Below the pieces are notes generated by a model. It was not told where the DNA came from and did not search any database. It worked only from the letters and a program-made list of their open reading frames with translations. The translations under genes and the position numbers were made by a program. Positions 26,856 to 35,587 of a DNA stretch of 64,000 nt are shown here, in pieces. This DNA is from an uncultured Christensenellaceae bacterium (GTDB lineage Bacteria > Bacillota > Clostridia > Christensenellales > Pumilibacteraceae), in the NCBI GenBank assembly GCA_910586925.1, contig CAJUKG010000003.1:169682-233681 (forward strand). Direction: 5' to 3'. Every line of letters starts with the position of its first letter. Positions within the stretch are counted from its first letter, which is position 1.

Positions 26856-26887
26856 GTAATATGTAGTATGGTATACAAGGAGCGCAG

Positions 26888-27619
26888 ATGTTGACCTTTG
26901 CTGTAATAGACGACGAAAAAGATGAGGTAGACGCACTCGAAAGTTTTATCGAGCATTACGGCAAGGTGCGCGGCATCGAATGTGCCGTATACCGTTTTTC
27001 CAATCCCATAAAATTTCTGTCGGGGTATAGACCCGTTTACGATATCGTGTTTTTGGATATAGAAATGCCGGGCATGAACGGCATGGACGCGGCACGCACA
27101 CTTCGCAAGATGGACGGCGACGTCGCGCTCGTATTCGTGACGAATATGGCGCAGTACGCGATACGCGGGTACGAGGTAGATGCCGACGATTTTGTGGTCA
27201 AGCCGATCAAGTACGGCAATCTCGAGATAAAGCTCGACAGAATACTCAAGAAGCATGCGCAAAAGGACAGCCCGCGCATAACCGTTTACGACGACGGTAC
27301 GGCGAAGTACGTGCCCGTCACCGAAGTTCGGTATGTAGAGGTGATAAAGCACAGCATAATATATCATGTTTCGGGCGGCAGGGAATACGAGAAGCGCGGC
27401 GTGCTCAAAAACGAAGAAAGTTTGTTTTTGGATAACGATTTCGCGCAGTGTAATAAATCGTGCTTGGTCAATTTGCGGTATGTGCTCGGAATAACGGGGT
27501 ACATGCTGCACGTAGCTAAAAGCCGCGGCTCGTCCGATTACGACGAGCTGACGGTAAGTCATCCGCGAAAGAAAGATTTCGTGCACACTCTCAACAAGTA
27601 CCTCGAAGAACATTTGTAA
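26888..27619 (+). CDS. LytTR-family response regulator
   Basis: Predicted 243 residues. The N-terminal receiver domain has the acidic pair in AVIDDEKDE, the phosphorylation site in FLDIEMPGMNG (about D57), VFVTN and the conserved lysine in VVKPIKYG. The C-terminal LytTR DNA-binding domain follows from about residue 140 (VRYVEVIKHSIIYHV, then FAQCNKSCLVNLRYV and LTVSHPRKKDFVHTLNKYL). AAGGAG lies seven bases before the ATG. The partner histidine kinase starts eight bases downstream. Target genes are likely the adjacent surface-glycosidase genes, judged from shared repeat sites. Confidence 0.93.
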   Translation: MLTFAVIDDEKDEVDALESFIEHYGKVRGIECAVYRFSNPIKFLSGYRPVYDIVFLDIEMPGMNGMDAARTLRKMDGDVALVFVTNMAQYAIRGYEVDADDFVVKPIKYGNLEIKLDRILKKHAQKDSPRITVYDDGTAKYVPVTEVRYVEVIKHSIIYHVSGGREYEKRGVLKNEESLFLDNDFAQCNKSCLVNLRYVLGITGYMLHVAKSRGSSDYDELTVSHPRKKDFVHTLNKYLEEHL

Positions 27620-27627
27620 TAAAGAAA

Positions 27628-28983
27628 ATGACACAGTTTGAATTTTATAAGTCGTTTCAGTTCGTGACGGAATTATTGCTCGCGCAATCTATGTATCTGT
27701 TCAGGTTTCACCGCCGCAAACGATTTTGGATAATGCTGCCGATAGCGGTGGGGCTTTGTTATCTGTTCGCGTGGGCGTTACCCGTGCTTTCGGACAATCC
27801 GTTTTACACGTCGCTGATTTTTTTGCTGATTTTCGTGTTTACGGTGTGTGCGGGTAAGGCGATTTTCAAAGAAAGTTTACTCACCGTCGCGTTCTGTTGC
27901 GTCGCGGGTTACACTACGCAACATCTCGCGTACGAACTTTTCAATATGGTAATGGTGGCAATAGACTATCCGACGGCGAGCGGATTTTACGGTACGGGCG
28001 ATTTTTCGGGAGTGTTTCCCAACCTGTTCGTTGCTATTATGTATGTCAGTACATATGCTCCCGCGTATTTCGCGTTTTACTTGCTGTTTTCCACAAAACT
28101 CAAGAGTCGCGAACCGATAAAGCTGCAATCAATATTCATATTCGTGCTTGCGGTGTCCGTGCTCGTCGTCGACATAGTGCTCAATGCCGTCGTCGTGAAT
28201 ACCGACGTTGCGGGCGCGAAATCGCTCAAGATAGTAATAAGCGTGTATAACATACTGTGTTGCTTTTTTTCTATGTACTTGCAATTCGAAGTATCGGTCA
28301 GGAAGAAACTCGAAGATACTCTCGATCTCGTCGAACAAATGTGGCATCAAGCAAGCAAACAGTACGAAATGAGCAAAGAAAATATCGAGCTTATCAATTA
28401 CAAGTGTCACGACTTGAAACACCAGATACGCAAGTTCGGCAAGGATAAAGACATAAGCTCCAAAGAACTGAAAGAGATAGAAGAACAAATAAGCATATAC
28501 GATTCGTCGGTCAAAACGGGCAACGACGCACTCGACGTTATTCTCACCGAGAAAAGTTTGCTGTGCAATAAGAACGGCATAATAATAAACATTATGGCGG
28601 AAGGCGAGAAACTCGGATTCATGGCGAAAGAGGATATTTACGCGCTGTTCGGAAATATGCTCGACAATGCTATCGAAGCGGTCAAAAACGTCGACGACGA
28701 TAACCGCACCATTATGCTGAATATCAAAGCTGTGGGCGAAATGCTCGTAATTCGCGAGAGCAATTATTATACCGATCCGATAGAATTCGAGGACGGTTTG
28801 CCCGTCACGAAAGGCGATAAACGTTTCCACGGCTACGGCGTGAAAAGCATAAAATTCGTATGCGATCGCTATGACGGCGACATTACGATAAAAGCCGAAA
28901 ACAATGTGTTTACCATGAACATACTGTTTATGAACGGCGTCAAACCGTCGCCGATCGCGACAGACGAAAAGCCCGAAAATTAA
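27628..28983 (+). CDS. GHKL-type sensor histidine kinase
   Basis: Predicted 451 residues. The N-terminal 240 residues hold about six or seven hydrophobic segments forming a multi-pass sensor domain (for example CYLFAWALPVL and FIFVLAVSVLVVDIVL). A helical linker follows, then the phospho-accepting histidine in INYKCHDLKHQIR (about residue 261). The GHKL ATPase has GNMLDNAIEAVKN (N box) and HGYGVKSIKFV (G box). This is the AgrC/VirS-like architecture whose known members often sense peptides; the ligand here is unknown. Its stop codon lies beside the next pair of 21-bp repeats. Confidence 0.92.
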   Translation: MTQFEFYKSFQFVTELLLAQSMYLFRFHRRKRFWIMLPIAVGLCYLFAWALPVLSDNPFYTSLIFLLIFVFTVCAGKAIFKESLLTVAFCCVAGYTTQHLAYELFNMVMVAIDYPTASGFYGTGDFSGVFPNLFVAIMYVSTYAPAYFAFYLLFSTKLKSREPIKLQSIFIFVLAVSVLVVDIVLNAVVVNTDVAGAKSLKIVISVYNILCCFFSMYLQFEVSVRKKLEDTLDLVEQMWHQASKQYEMSKENIELINYKCHDLKHQIRKFGKDKDISSKELKEIEEQISIYDSSVKTGNDALDVILTEKSLLCNKNGIIINIMAEGEKLGFMAKEDIYALFGNMLDNAIEAVKNVDDDNRTIMLNIKAVGEMLVIRESNYYTDPIEFEDGLPVTKGDKRFHGYGVKSIKFVCDRYDGDITIKAENNVFTMNILFMNGVKPSPIATDEKPEN

Positions 28984-29011
28984 GTTTGTCTTGCAATTTC
29001 GTAAGTTTGTG
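28981..29011 (+). promoter_or_regulatory. Two 21-bp-spaced TAAGTTTGT half-sites, probable second LytTR operator
   Basis: TAAGTTTGT occurs at 28981-28989 and again at 29002-29010, exactly 21 bases apart. The second unit (GTAAGTTTGTG) matches the third unit upstream of the regulator gene (GTAAATTGGTG) at 9 of 11 positions. It precedes the lipoprotein gene at 29094. Confidence 0.6.
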
Positions 29012-29020
29012 CCGTCGGTG

Positions 29021-29049
29021 TTGAAATACCGATATTATTATGATAGCAT
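29021..29049 (+). promoter_or_regulatory. Candidate weak promoter of the surface-glycosidase operon
   Basis: TTGAAA (29021-29026), a 17-base spacer and a poor -10, TAGCAT (29044-29049). Such a weak -10 next to upstream repeats fits activator dependence. Overlapping alternatives such as TATTAT (29033) lack a -35 partner. Confidence 0.45.
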
Positions 29050-29093
29050 TTCGGTAACGCAAAGATCTTGCGTAATCTGAATTCGGAGGAATC

Positions 29094-31187
29094 ATGATGA
29101 ACAGGACAAAAATGCTGTCGAAAGCAACGCTTATCGCCGTAATCCTTGCGGCGATATTGTGCTTTTTATCGACGGGACTTGTAGGCTGTACGACGCCCGA
29201 CAGAGAGGTGACGACCCCGCTGCCGCCGCTCACGCCGCCCGATCCGCAACCGAAAGTACATTCGGTAGTGATCACGTATAACGACACGGCGGTGAACGGA
29301 CAGCTCGCGGTCGATTTGTCGTTGCGAACTATTCGGGTCAATGCGACCGTGACAAAAGACGAGGGCGCAATAGGCACGCTCTCTTTCGACAGTTCGGATA
29401 AACGCGTCGCGACTATCGACGGCGACGGCAATATAACTTTCGCCGCGGCGGGCGACACGGTGATCACCGCGCGGTACGGAAGCGAATCGGCGCAAATACT
29501 TTTGACCGTCGAGAGCGGTACGGTAAACAGATACACCGTAACGGTAGTGGACGGCAAAGCGAGCGCGACGACGGCGGCGGCAGGCGAAATAATTACGCTT
29601 ACCGCGATAAAGCCCGTACATAAAGATTTCTCCGAATGGATATACACCGACAGCGAAACTCCCGTTACTTGGGTGAGCGGCAACATGTTCAAAATGCCGG
29701 AGGGCAACGTCACTGTCAAGGCGGGATTTGTCGACACATTATATACGCTTAAATTGGTTGGAGCAAGAGTGTCGGACGACGGAAATTACGAAGTTCAAAA
29801 GGGCGTGCTGACAGGTTTCGACAGTAAAGAAACCGAAAACGCCGAAACTGCCGTATATGAATATAAATACGCTTACGGCACGAAACTTACTATCGACGCC
29901 GTCGAGCCGACAAGTACAAACAGAATGTTCGTCGGTTGGGATAGAAATACCGTAAACAACCGCATCGACAGCGAAATGACGCTTGATAATTTCGAAATGC
30001 CGGACGAAACGGTTACGTATTTCGCCAATTATTCGGATATATCAACGAAAAAATTGTTTGAACCCACGGTGTATATACCGGGGACAGGCGACGTTTCGAT
30101 AGATAACGCCTCGCCCGAATATAAGAAATTCGGGAATTTTCCTGTGGACGCTATAGACGGTACGGCAATAAACAGCGATCCCGTTTTTGAAGGATTTTCG
30201 GGATATACGGTGACTATTCCCGGCGGAACGACGGGTACGAGCGATTTCCCCGAAAATATACGCGGTTCGGTTTTGGATGCGAGCCGACAGTCGCAAGCCG
30301 TGCGCGCCATATTCCGTAACCGCGGCGACAAACCCGTCACGGTGGAAATATATGCCTCGCAAGTAACCAATATAGCGACGTCGGGAGCGGTCACCGTTCC
30401 GGCAGGCGGCGTCGTCACAAAAACATTCGTAGCAATGTTGGGATTAAATAAACCGTGGTGGGGCTTTTCCGTTCGCGAGAACGTCGGATCGGGAGCGGAT
30501 ATTCCGCTCGATATGGTCGTAGGTTGTGCGGACGCATATCCGAAGGGTGACAGGACGTTGTCGGTGACGAGCGGCACGCGCCTTGCCAAAATAGCGGGCG
30601 ACGGCAGGTGGTGGACGCAGTACGGATCCAACCCTCCCGGATTTTCTGTCAATAACGATTATGCGTGGACGCAGGTATCTCAGTACGAGAATCAAACATC
30701 GGGCAAGTATGTGGTAACAGCGCAGTTCGATTCATCCATGTTCCCCGAATACGATCCCGAAGACCCGTATCTTACGATATACATTAGGTTTGTCAATCGC
30801 GCTTCTTCCGATCATGCTTATACATATCGCGTGTTTTTGAGCGAAACCGATCATCCGATAAAGTATATAGGCGATAATCAAAACGATCCCGATCTTGACG
30901 ACAACGGACTGTATCAAATGAGAGAAGATATCCCCATTGCTTACACCGATATAACTGTTTCCACGCACGGTCAGACGGAGCTTGTCGCTTTGCGCGTGCC
31001 GCACGCCGCCGATAAAGCGTGGTATAATTTTAATATCGGCATTATCAAAATGGGTTATTCCGCTTCGGACGGCACTGCGGGAGATAATTCCTATGCGGCA
31101 AACTTCAGTATGATCATGACGTACAATAACGGTATAGGTTTCGACGGCGACATCGTCGGTGTTGCAAATACGGAGGCGAATATATAA
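29094..31187 (+). CDS. Surface lipoprotein with Big_2-like and InlB-repeat-like domains
   Basis: Predicted 697 residues, with GGAGG before the ATG. A hydrophobic signal segment ends in the lipobox LVGC (cysteine at about residue 32), followed by a Pro/Thr-rich linker. Residues about 55-140 look like a bacterial Ig-like (Big_2) domain (VSSDKRVATIDGDGNITFAA-type sequence ending ILLTVESG). Two InlB B-repeat-like modules follow (ending FKMPEGNVTVKAGF and FEMPDETVTYFANY). The remaining C-terminal half, about 370 residues with many aromatic residues, matches no family I recognise and may be a binding domain. The stop overlaps the next start (TAATG), so it is the first gene of the glycosidase operon. 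ATG 29097 is an equally good start. Confidence 0.85.
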   Translation: MMNRTKMLSKATLIAVILAAILCFLSTGLVGCTTPDREVTTPLPPLTPPDPQPKVHSVVITYNDTAVNGQLAVDLSLRTIRVNATVTKDEGAIGTLSFDSSDKRVATIDGDGNITFAAAGDTVITARYGSESAQILLTVESGTVNRYTVTVVDGKASATTAAAGEIITLTAIKPVHKDFSEWIYTDSETPVTWVSGNMFKMPEGNVTVKAGFVDTLYTLKLVGARVSDDGNYEVQKGVLTGFDSKETENAETAVYEYKYAYGTKLTIDAVEPTSTNRMFVGWDRNTVNNRIDSEMTLDNFEMPDETVTYFANYSDISTKKLFEPTVYIPGTGDVSIDNASPEYKKFGNFPVDAIDGTAINSDPVFEGFSGYTVTIPGGTTGTSDFPENIRGSVLDASRQSQAVRAIFRNRGDKPVTVEIYASQVTNIATSGAVTVPAGGVVTKTFVAMLGLNKPWWGFSVRENVGSGADIPLDMVVGCADAYPKGDRTLSVTSGTRLAKIAGDGRWWTQYGSNPPGFSVNNDYAWTQVSQYENQTSGKYVVTAQFDSSMFPEYDPEDPYLTIYIRFVNRASSDHAYTYRVFLSETDHPIKYIGDNQNDPDLDDNGLYQMREDIPIAYTDITVSTHGQTELVALRVPHAADKAWYNFNIGIIKMGYSASDGTAGDNSYAANFSMIMTYNNGIGFDGDIVGVANTEANI

Positions 31188-34100
31188 TGAAAACGAGAAA
31201 AATCAAAAGAAACATATTGCGGGGGGGGGTATTACTTTCGACGTTAGCCGCAGCCGCGCTCGTCGCAACGCCGCTACTCGCCGCTAAAGCACCCGCAGTG
31301 TTCGCCGAAGAACACGAAGTAGTGGGCGGAAATTACTTTATTTCCGACTATGACACTCGGGCGGAAGTCGTGGCGGCGGGCGAGGAGATCAACGCGCAAT
31401 TAGTCGGTGAGGGCACGGTGCTCTTAAAGAACGCCGATATGGGTAACGGCAAAAAAGCTCTGCCGCTCGACGTTACCGCGGAAAATAAGATCTCGCTGTT
31501 CGGAAAGGGTATGTATAAGTACGGGGGCGCACCCCGCAACGGGTTGCAGACGAGCTTGAGAAACGCGGGATTCAAGCTCAACAGTGCTGTCGCAGGCTTT
31601 TACGGCGACGACGCGGTAAGCGGTACGGGCGCGCCGGGCTACCCCGGCAACGGTGTCGTAATAAGCGGTCTGCCCACAGGCGAGGCGGACATAAGCGCGT
31701 TCTCCGATACGAGTAATTCCATAAGCGAGTATAACGACGTTGCGATCGTCGGATTTTATCGCACGAGCGGCGAAGGTTTCGATCTTCCGCGCACAATGAT
31801 GCAGAACGACGGCGATTATAAAAAATTCGGACCGAATCCCGCGCCCGTCGACGGTGCTCGCGCGATAGACGATCATCAGTTGCAGCTCGATGCGAACGAA
31901 GCGAAACTGCTCAAATATTGCGCCGAGCGTTTCGACAAGGTCATAGTATTACTCAATTCGCCTGCGCCCATGGAACTCGGGTTTTTGGACGACCCCGACC
32001 ATTATGCGTACCATGAAAATATCGTCGGCGCGTTGTGGGCTAACGTTTATACCGATTCGACGTGGGCGACGATAGTAGATATTCTTACGGGCAAGGTCAA
32101 TCCGAGCGGGCATCTTCCCGATACATATGCCAGAGACTTAAAAGCCGATCCCACTTGGAATAACTTCGGCGAGAATTTCATGGAAAATTATGTCGACGGC
32201 GAAACCACTGTGTACGCAAAAGGCAATCAGTATGCCAATGAAGAATTGCGTTCGACCGAGGGGCTCGGCGGCGGCGGATATTACAGCAATTACGTTTACT
32301 ACAAAGAAGGCATATACTCGGGCTACCGTTATTGGGAAACGCGAGGCTTCACCGAAGGTAACGGGGCATGGACGGGTACCGAAACGGACGTGCTTCCGCA
32401 CTATGCGCATACCGCAAACGAAGCCATTCACTACTACAGCAAGACGAGCGAAACACGCGTTTCCCCGGGCAACGATAAGAACGACAAAGCTATGCAGACC
32501 GAACTCGACGGCAAGACTTGGGATAATTGGTACAATGCGCACGTAGTGTTTCCGTTCGGTTACGGATTGTCGTATACGGAGTTTACGTGGGAACTCGACG
32601 AGATAACCGAAACTCTCGATACAAACGGCAAAATAACCGCGAAAGTAACCGTAACGAACACGGGCGACGTCGCAGGCAAAGACGTCGTACAACTTTACTA
32701 CAACGCTCCGTACAAAGCGGGCGAGATAGAAAAAGCGCACGTCAAGCTCGGTGCGTTCGCGAAAACGAAGCTGATAGAACCGGGGCAGAGCGGTACGGTA
32801 ACTCTCGAATTCGACGTTCGCGACATGGCGAGTTACGACTATAACGATGCCAATGATAACGGCTTCAAAGGTTACGAACTCGATGCGGGCACTTACAACA
32901 TTTACATCGGAGAAAACGCTCACTGTTGGGCGGACGAGAACGTCATTACCGAATCGTACACGCTCGCTTCTGGCGTCAAGTACGAAACGGACAAGACGAC
33001 GGGACATGCCGTGGAAAACCGCTTCGACAGCATGAGCGAACAGCTTCTTCATGAGGATCGCTATCCCGAGGACGACGCAAATAACGAGAAAGATAAGTAC
33101 ATGACTCGGAACGATTGGGTCGGCACATATCCGACGCTTTCGTACAGGCTTACCGCCGAGCAGTGGATAATCGACGCGGTCAAAGAATATAACGACGTGT
33201 TCGGAAACGTTTATCCGGAAGATAAGCCGACAGACCCGTGGTATAACGACGAGATGCCGAAAACGGGCGTCAAATACGATACGCCTATAAAGCTCAAAGA
33301 ATTGTTCGGACTAAAGTACGACGATCCGAAATGGGCTTTGTTCCTCGACCAGCTCACATATTCGCAGCTCTGCGAGATCGTTTTGAAAGGCGGGTACAAA
33401 GCGGGCATGGATATTCCCGAGCTTGGCATTACAAAGGCATTCAACGAGGACCTGCCTTCGCGCGTTCTGATACCTGCGACTAAAGACAGTCCTACGATAT
33501 GGACCGACAAGCCTACCGTATGGCTCCCCGAAGACGTTATGACTGCCGCTTCGTTCAATGCCGAGCTTGCATATCGCAGAGGCAATATAATGGGCAACAT
33601 TTCGCTGTGGGGCAACGACAGCCTCGAAACGCATGTACCCGGGTGGTATGCCCCCGCAGTCAACGTTCACCGCAGTCCGTTCGGCGGGCGCGTCGGCGAA
33701 TATATGTCCGAGGACGGACTTCTTGCGGGAAAAATAACGGCGGGTATCGTCAGAGGCGCGCAGGAAAAAGGAATGTACTGCTATGTCAAGCACTTCGCCG
33801 TCAACAGTCAAGAGATCAATCGTTGCGGCATACTGACTTGGGCGGACGAACAGACCATGCGCGAAGTGTACTTCAAGCCGTTTGAGTATGCGGTCAAGGA
33901 AGGCAAGACGCTCGGCATCATGAGTTCGCTCAACCGTTTCGGACCGCGCTGGGCGGGCGGCAGTTACGAACTTCTCACCGAAGTGCTTCGCGACGAATGG
34001 GGATTCCGCGGCAGTGTAGTTACCGATGCTTTCGGCGCATGGTCGAACGCCGACGTAATGATACGCACGGGCGGAAGTCTTGTGCTCGGCGATAACGGCA

Positions 34101-35494
34101 TGCTCCGTATCGCGGCATCGAGTGCCACTACCGTAAATTGTCTGCGTAACTGTGCGCATGACATACTTTACGCCAACGCCAACAGCATGGCTATAAACGA
34201 GGGCGAAACTCCTACCGCGCCCAAGAAGCTGCGCGAGTTTGTCGGCAAAACGCTCGACGTCGGTATGGTGAACACCGAGTATAACGATTCTGTCGCCGAT
34301 TGCATTACGCTCAATACCGCGCATTATCCCGATTTGACGGCAGACGACGTAACATTCGCACTTGCAGAGTCGAGTACGTTGCCGCGCGGATTGACTTTAT
34401 CCGCAGACGGCACGATAAGCGGAACGCCCAAGTTTGAATCGCGTATGACGTTCAATATCGTTGCGAGTGTAGGTAAAGAGAAACTTACGCAGTCGTTTAC
34501 GATCACGATAGCGGACGAGGGCGGCGTTATAGTATACGACACGCACGAAAAGACGCTTAACTCCGTTGTAGGCTCGACGTTTAACGGCAGTGTCGCCAAG
34601 GCGCGAATTTACGACCCGTATGCGACGCCGGAGGATATTGAAAAATTCCCGCCGATAACTTACTCTCTTGCGAACGGTTCGCTTCTTCCCGAGGGGCTTA
34701 CGCTTAACAGTAACGGCATGATTTCGGGTACACCTGTCAAGGAATGTCGCAACTACGAATTTACGGTCGTTGCGAGTGCGATGGGGTATCGCGACGTCGA
34801 TTGCACGTTCACGATCACCGCGCTTCACGTTATTGATTTCAAAACAAGCGTTCTGACGCCTGCCGCCTTCGGCAAAACATACGTTGCGAATATCGCAAAC
34901 GCCGAGTGCGGATTGCCTGTAACGTACGCGCTGAAAGAAGGCAGCGAGCTTCCCAAAGGACTCGCGCTCACAAAATCGGGCATCATCACGGGAACGCCGA
35001 CCGAGGCTGTTACAAAGACGTTTACCGTCGTTGCGAGCAATCCGTACGCACTGCCCGTCGAAACCGAGTTTACTCTTACCGTAAATATCAAGTTCGACAG
35101 TACGACCGAACTTCCCGACGGCAAGATCGGCGAAGAATACTTCGGCTCGGTAGACACCGCGCAAGGCTCGTTCGGCATTACGTATGCGATAGTAAACGGC
35201 TCGCTCCCGTCCGGACTTAAGCTCGCGAGCGACGGCACGCTTTCGGGTAAACCCGAAGCGTCGGGCACGTACACGTTTACCGTGCGCGCTACCGACGGCG
35301 ATCTCACCGACGACATAACGCTCACGCTGTTCGTCGATAACGGCGGCGGACTTACCGCGATAATTCCCGGCGGCGCGGACAACGGTGCCACGCTCGGTGC
35401 GGTAGGCATAGTGCTCGGTTCGATAGGACTTGCATTCGGTGCGGCGGCACTTGTTATCGTGCTTGTCGGTAAACTCAAAAAGAAAAAAGACTGA
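31187..35494 (+). CDS. Domain-permuted family 3 glycoside hydrolase, membrane-anchored, with Ig-like repeats
   Basis: Predicted 1435 residues. The signal peptide covers about residues 1-43, and a run of nine G is embedded in its codons. The GH3 C-terminal-type domain comes first (GEGTVLLKNAD to NPSGHLPDTYARD), then a fibronectin-like domain (VTVTNTGDVAGKDVVQLYY), then the TIM-barrel domain that is N-terminal in ordinary GH3 enzymes. The barrel has VKHFAVNSQEINR and the nucleophile D947 in SVVTDAFGAW. This reversed order is known from some Ruminococcus and Butyrivibrio beta-glucosidases. About four putative-Ig (He_PIG-like) repeats follow from residue 1045 (each with a LPxGLxLxxxGxISGTP core). 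A membrane helix and KLKKKKD end the protein. Likely a surface beta-glycosidase; the substrate is unknown. Confidence 0.9.
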   Translation: MKTRKIKRNILRGGVLLSTLAAAALVATPLLAAKAPAVFAEEHEVVGGNYFISDYDTRAEVVAAGEEINAQLVGEGTVLLKNADMGNGKKALPLDVTAENKISLFGKGMYKYGGAPRNGLQTSLRNAGFKLNSAVAGFYGDDAVSGTGAPGYPGNGVVISGLPTGEADISAFSDTSNSISEYNDVAIVGFYRTSGEGFDLPRTMMQNDGDYKKFGPNPAPVDGARAIDDHQLQLDANEAKLLKYCAERFDKVIVLLNSPAPMELGFLDDPDHYAYHENIVGALWANVYTDSTWATIVDILTGKVNPSGHLPDTYARDLKADPTWNNFGENFMENYVDGETTVYAKGNQYANEELRSTEGLGGGGYYSNYVYYKEGIYSGYRYWETRGFTEGNGAWTGTETDVLPHYAHTANEAIHYYSKTSETRVSPGNDKNDKAMQTELDGKTWDNWYNAHVVFPFGYGLSYTEFTWELDEITETLDTNGKITAKVTVTNTGDVAGKDVVQLYYNAPYKAGEIEKAHVKLGAFAKTKLIEPGQSGTVTLEFDVRDMASYDYNDANDNGFKGYELDAGTYNIYIGENAHCWADENVITESYTLASGVKYETDKTTGHAVENRFDSMSEQLLHEDRYPEDDANNEKDKYMTRNDWVGTYPTLSYRLTAEQWIIDAVKEYNDVFGNVYPEDKPTDPWYNDEMPKTGVKYDTPIKLKELFGLKYDDPKWALFLDQLTYSQLCEIVLKGGYKAGMDIPELGITKAFNEDLPSRVLIPATKDSPTIWTDKPTVWLPEDVMTAASFNAELAYRRGNIMGNISLWGNDSLETHVPGWYAPAVNVHRSPFGGRVGEYMSEDGLLAGKITAGIVRGAQEKGMYCYVKHFAVNSQEINRCGILTWADEQTMREVYFKPFEYAVKEGKTLGIMSSLNRFGPRWAGGSYELLTEVLRDEWGFRGSVVTDAFGAWSNADVMIRTGGSLVLGDNGMLRIAASSATTVNCLRNCAHDILYANANSMAINEGETPTAPKKLREFVGKTLDVGMVNTEYNDSVADCITLNTAHYPDLTADDVTFALAESSTLPRGLTLSADGTISGTPKFESRMTFNIVASVGKEKLTQSFTITIADEGGVIVYDTHEKTLNSVVGSTFNGSVAKARIYDPYATPEDIEKFPPITYSLANGSLLPEGLTLNSNGMISGTPVKECRNYEFTVVASAMGYRDVDCTFTITALHVIDFKTSVLTPAAFGKTYVANIANAECGLPVTYALKEGSELPKGLALTKSGIITGTPTEAVTKTFTVVASNPYALPVETEFTLTVNIKFDSTTELPDGKIGEEYFGSVDTAQGSFGITYAIVNGSLPSGLKLASDGTLSGKPEASGTYTFTVRATDGDLTDDITLTLFVDNGGGLTAIIPGGADNGATLGAVGIVLGSIGLAFGAAALVIVLVGKLKKKKD
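31221..31229 (+). repeat. Poly-G tract (nine G) inside the signal-peptide codons
   Basis: Nine consecutive G after a C encode part of Leu-Arg-Gly-Gly-Val at residues 11-15 of the first GH3 protein. With nine G the frame is open. With eight it reaches TAG within six codons, and with ten or seven it reaches TAA about 20 codons later. This makes it a candidate slipped-strand switch. Confidence 0.85.
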
Positions 35495-35504
35495 TGCATC
35501 GGAT

Positions 35505-35555
35505 CGTCGACGGCTTCCCGCTCTTGCCGAATCGGTCGGGGCGGGAACGGCGACG
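35505..35555 (+). other. Large intercistronic stem-loop between the two GH3 genes
   Basis: CGTCGACGGCTTCCCGC (35505-35521) pairs imperfectly with GCGGGAACGGCGACG (35541-35555). There is no T run after it, so it looks more like an mRNA-stability or partial-termination element than a full terminator. The second GH3 gene has its own GGAG ribosome binding site downstream. Confidence 0.5.
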
Positions 35556-35587
35556 GTTATGCAATTCCATAATGAAAGGAGATTTCA

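Noticed and set aside
34320..35330. Repeated segments in the first GH3 gene as a DNA repeat array
   Set aside because: They are diverged protein-level Ig-like modules, not nucleotide repeats.
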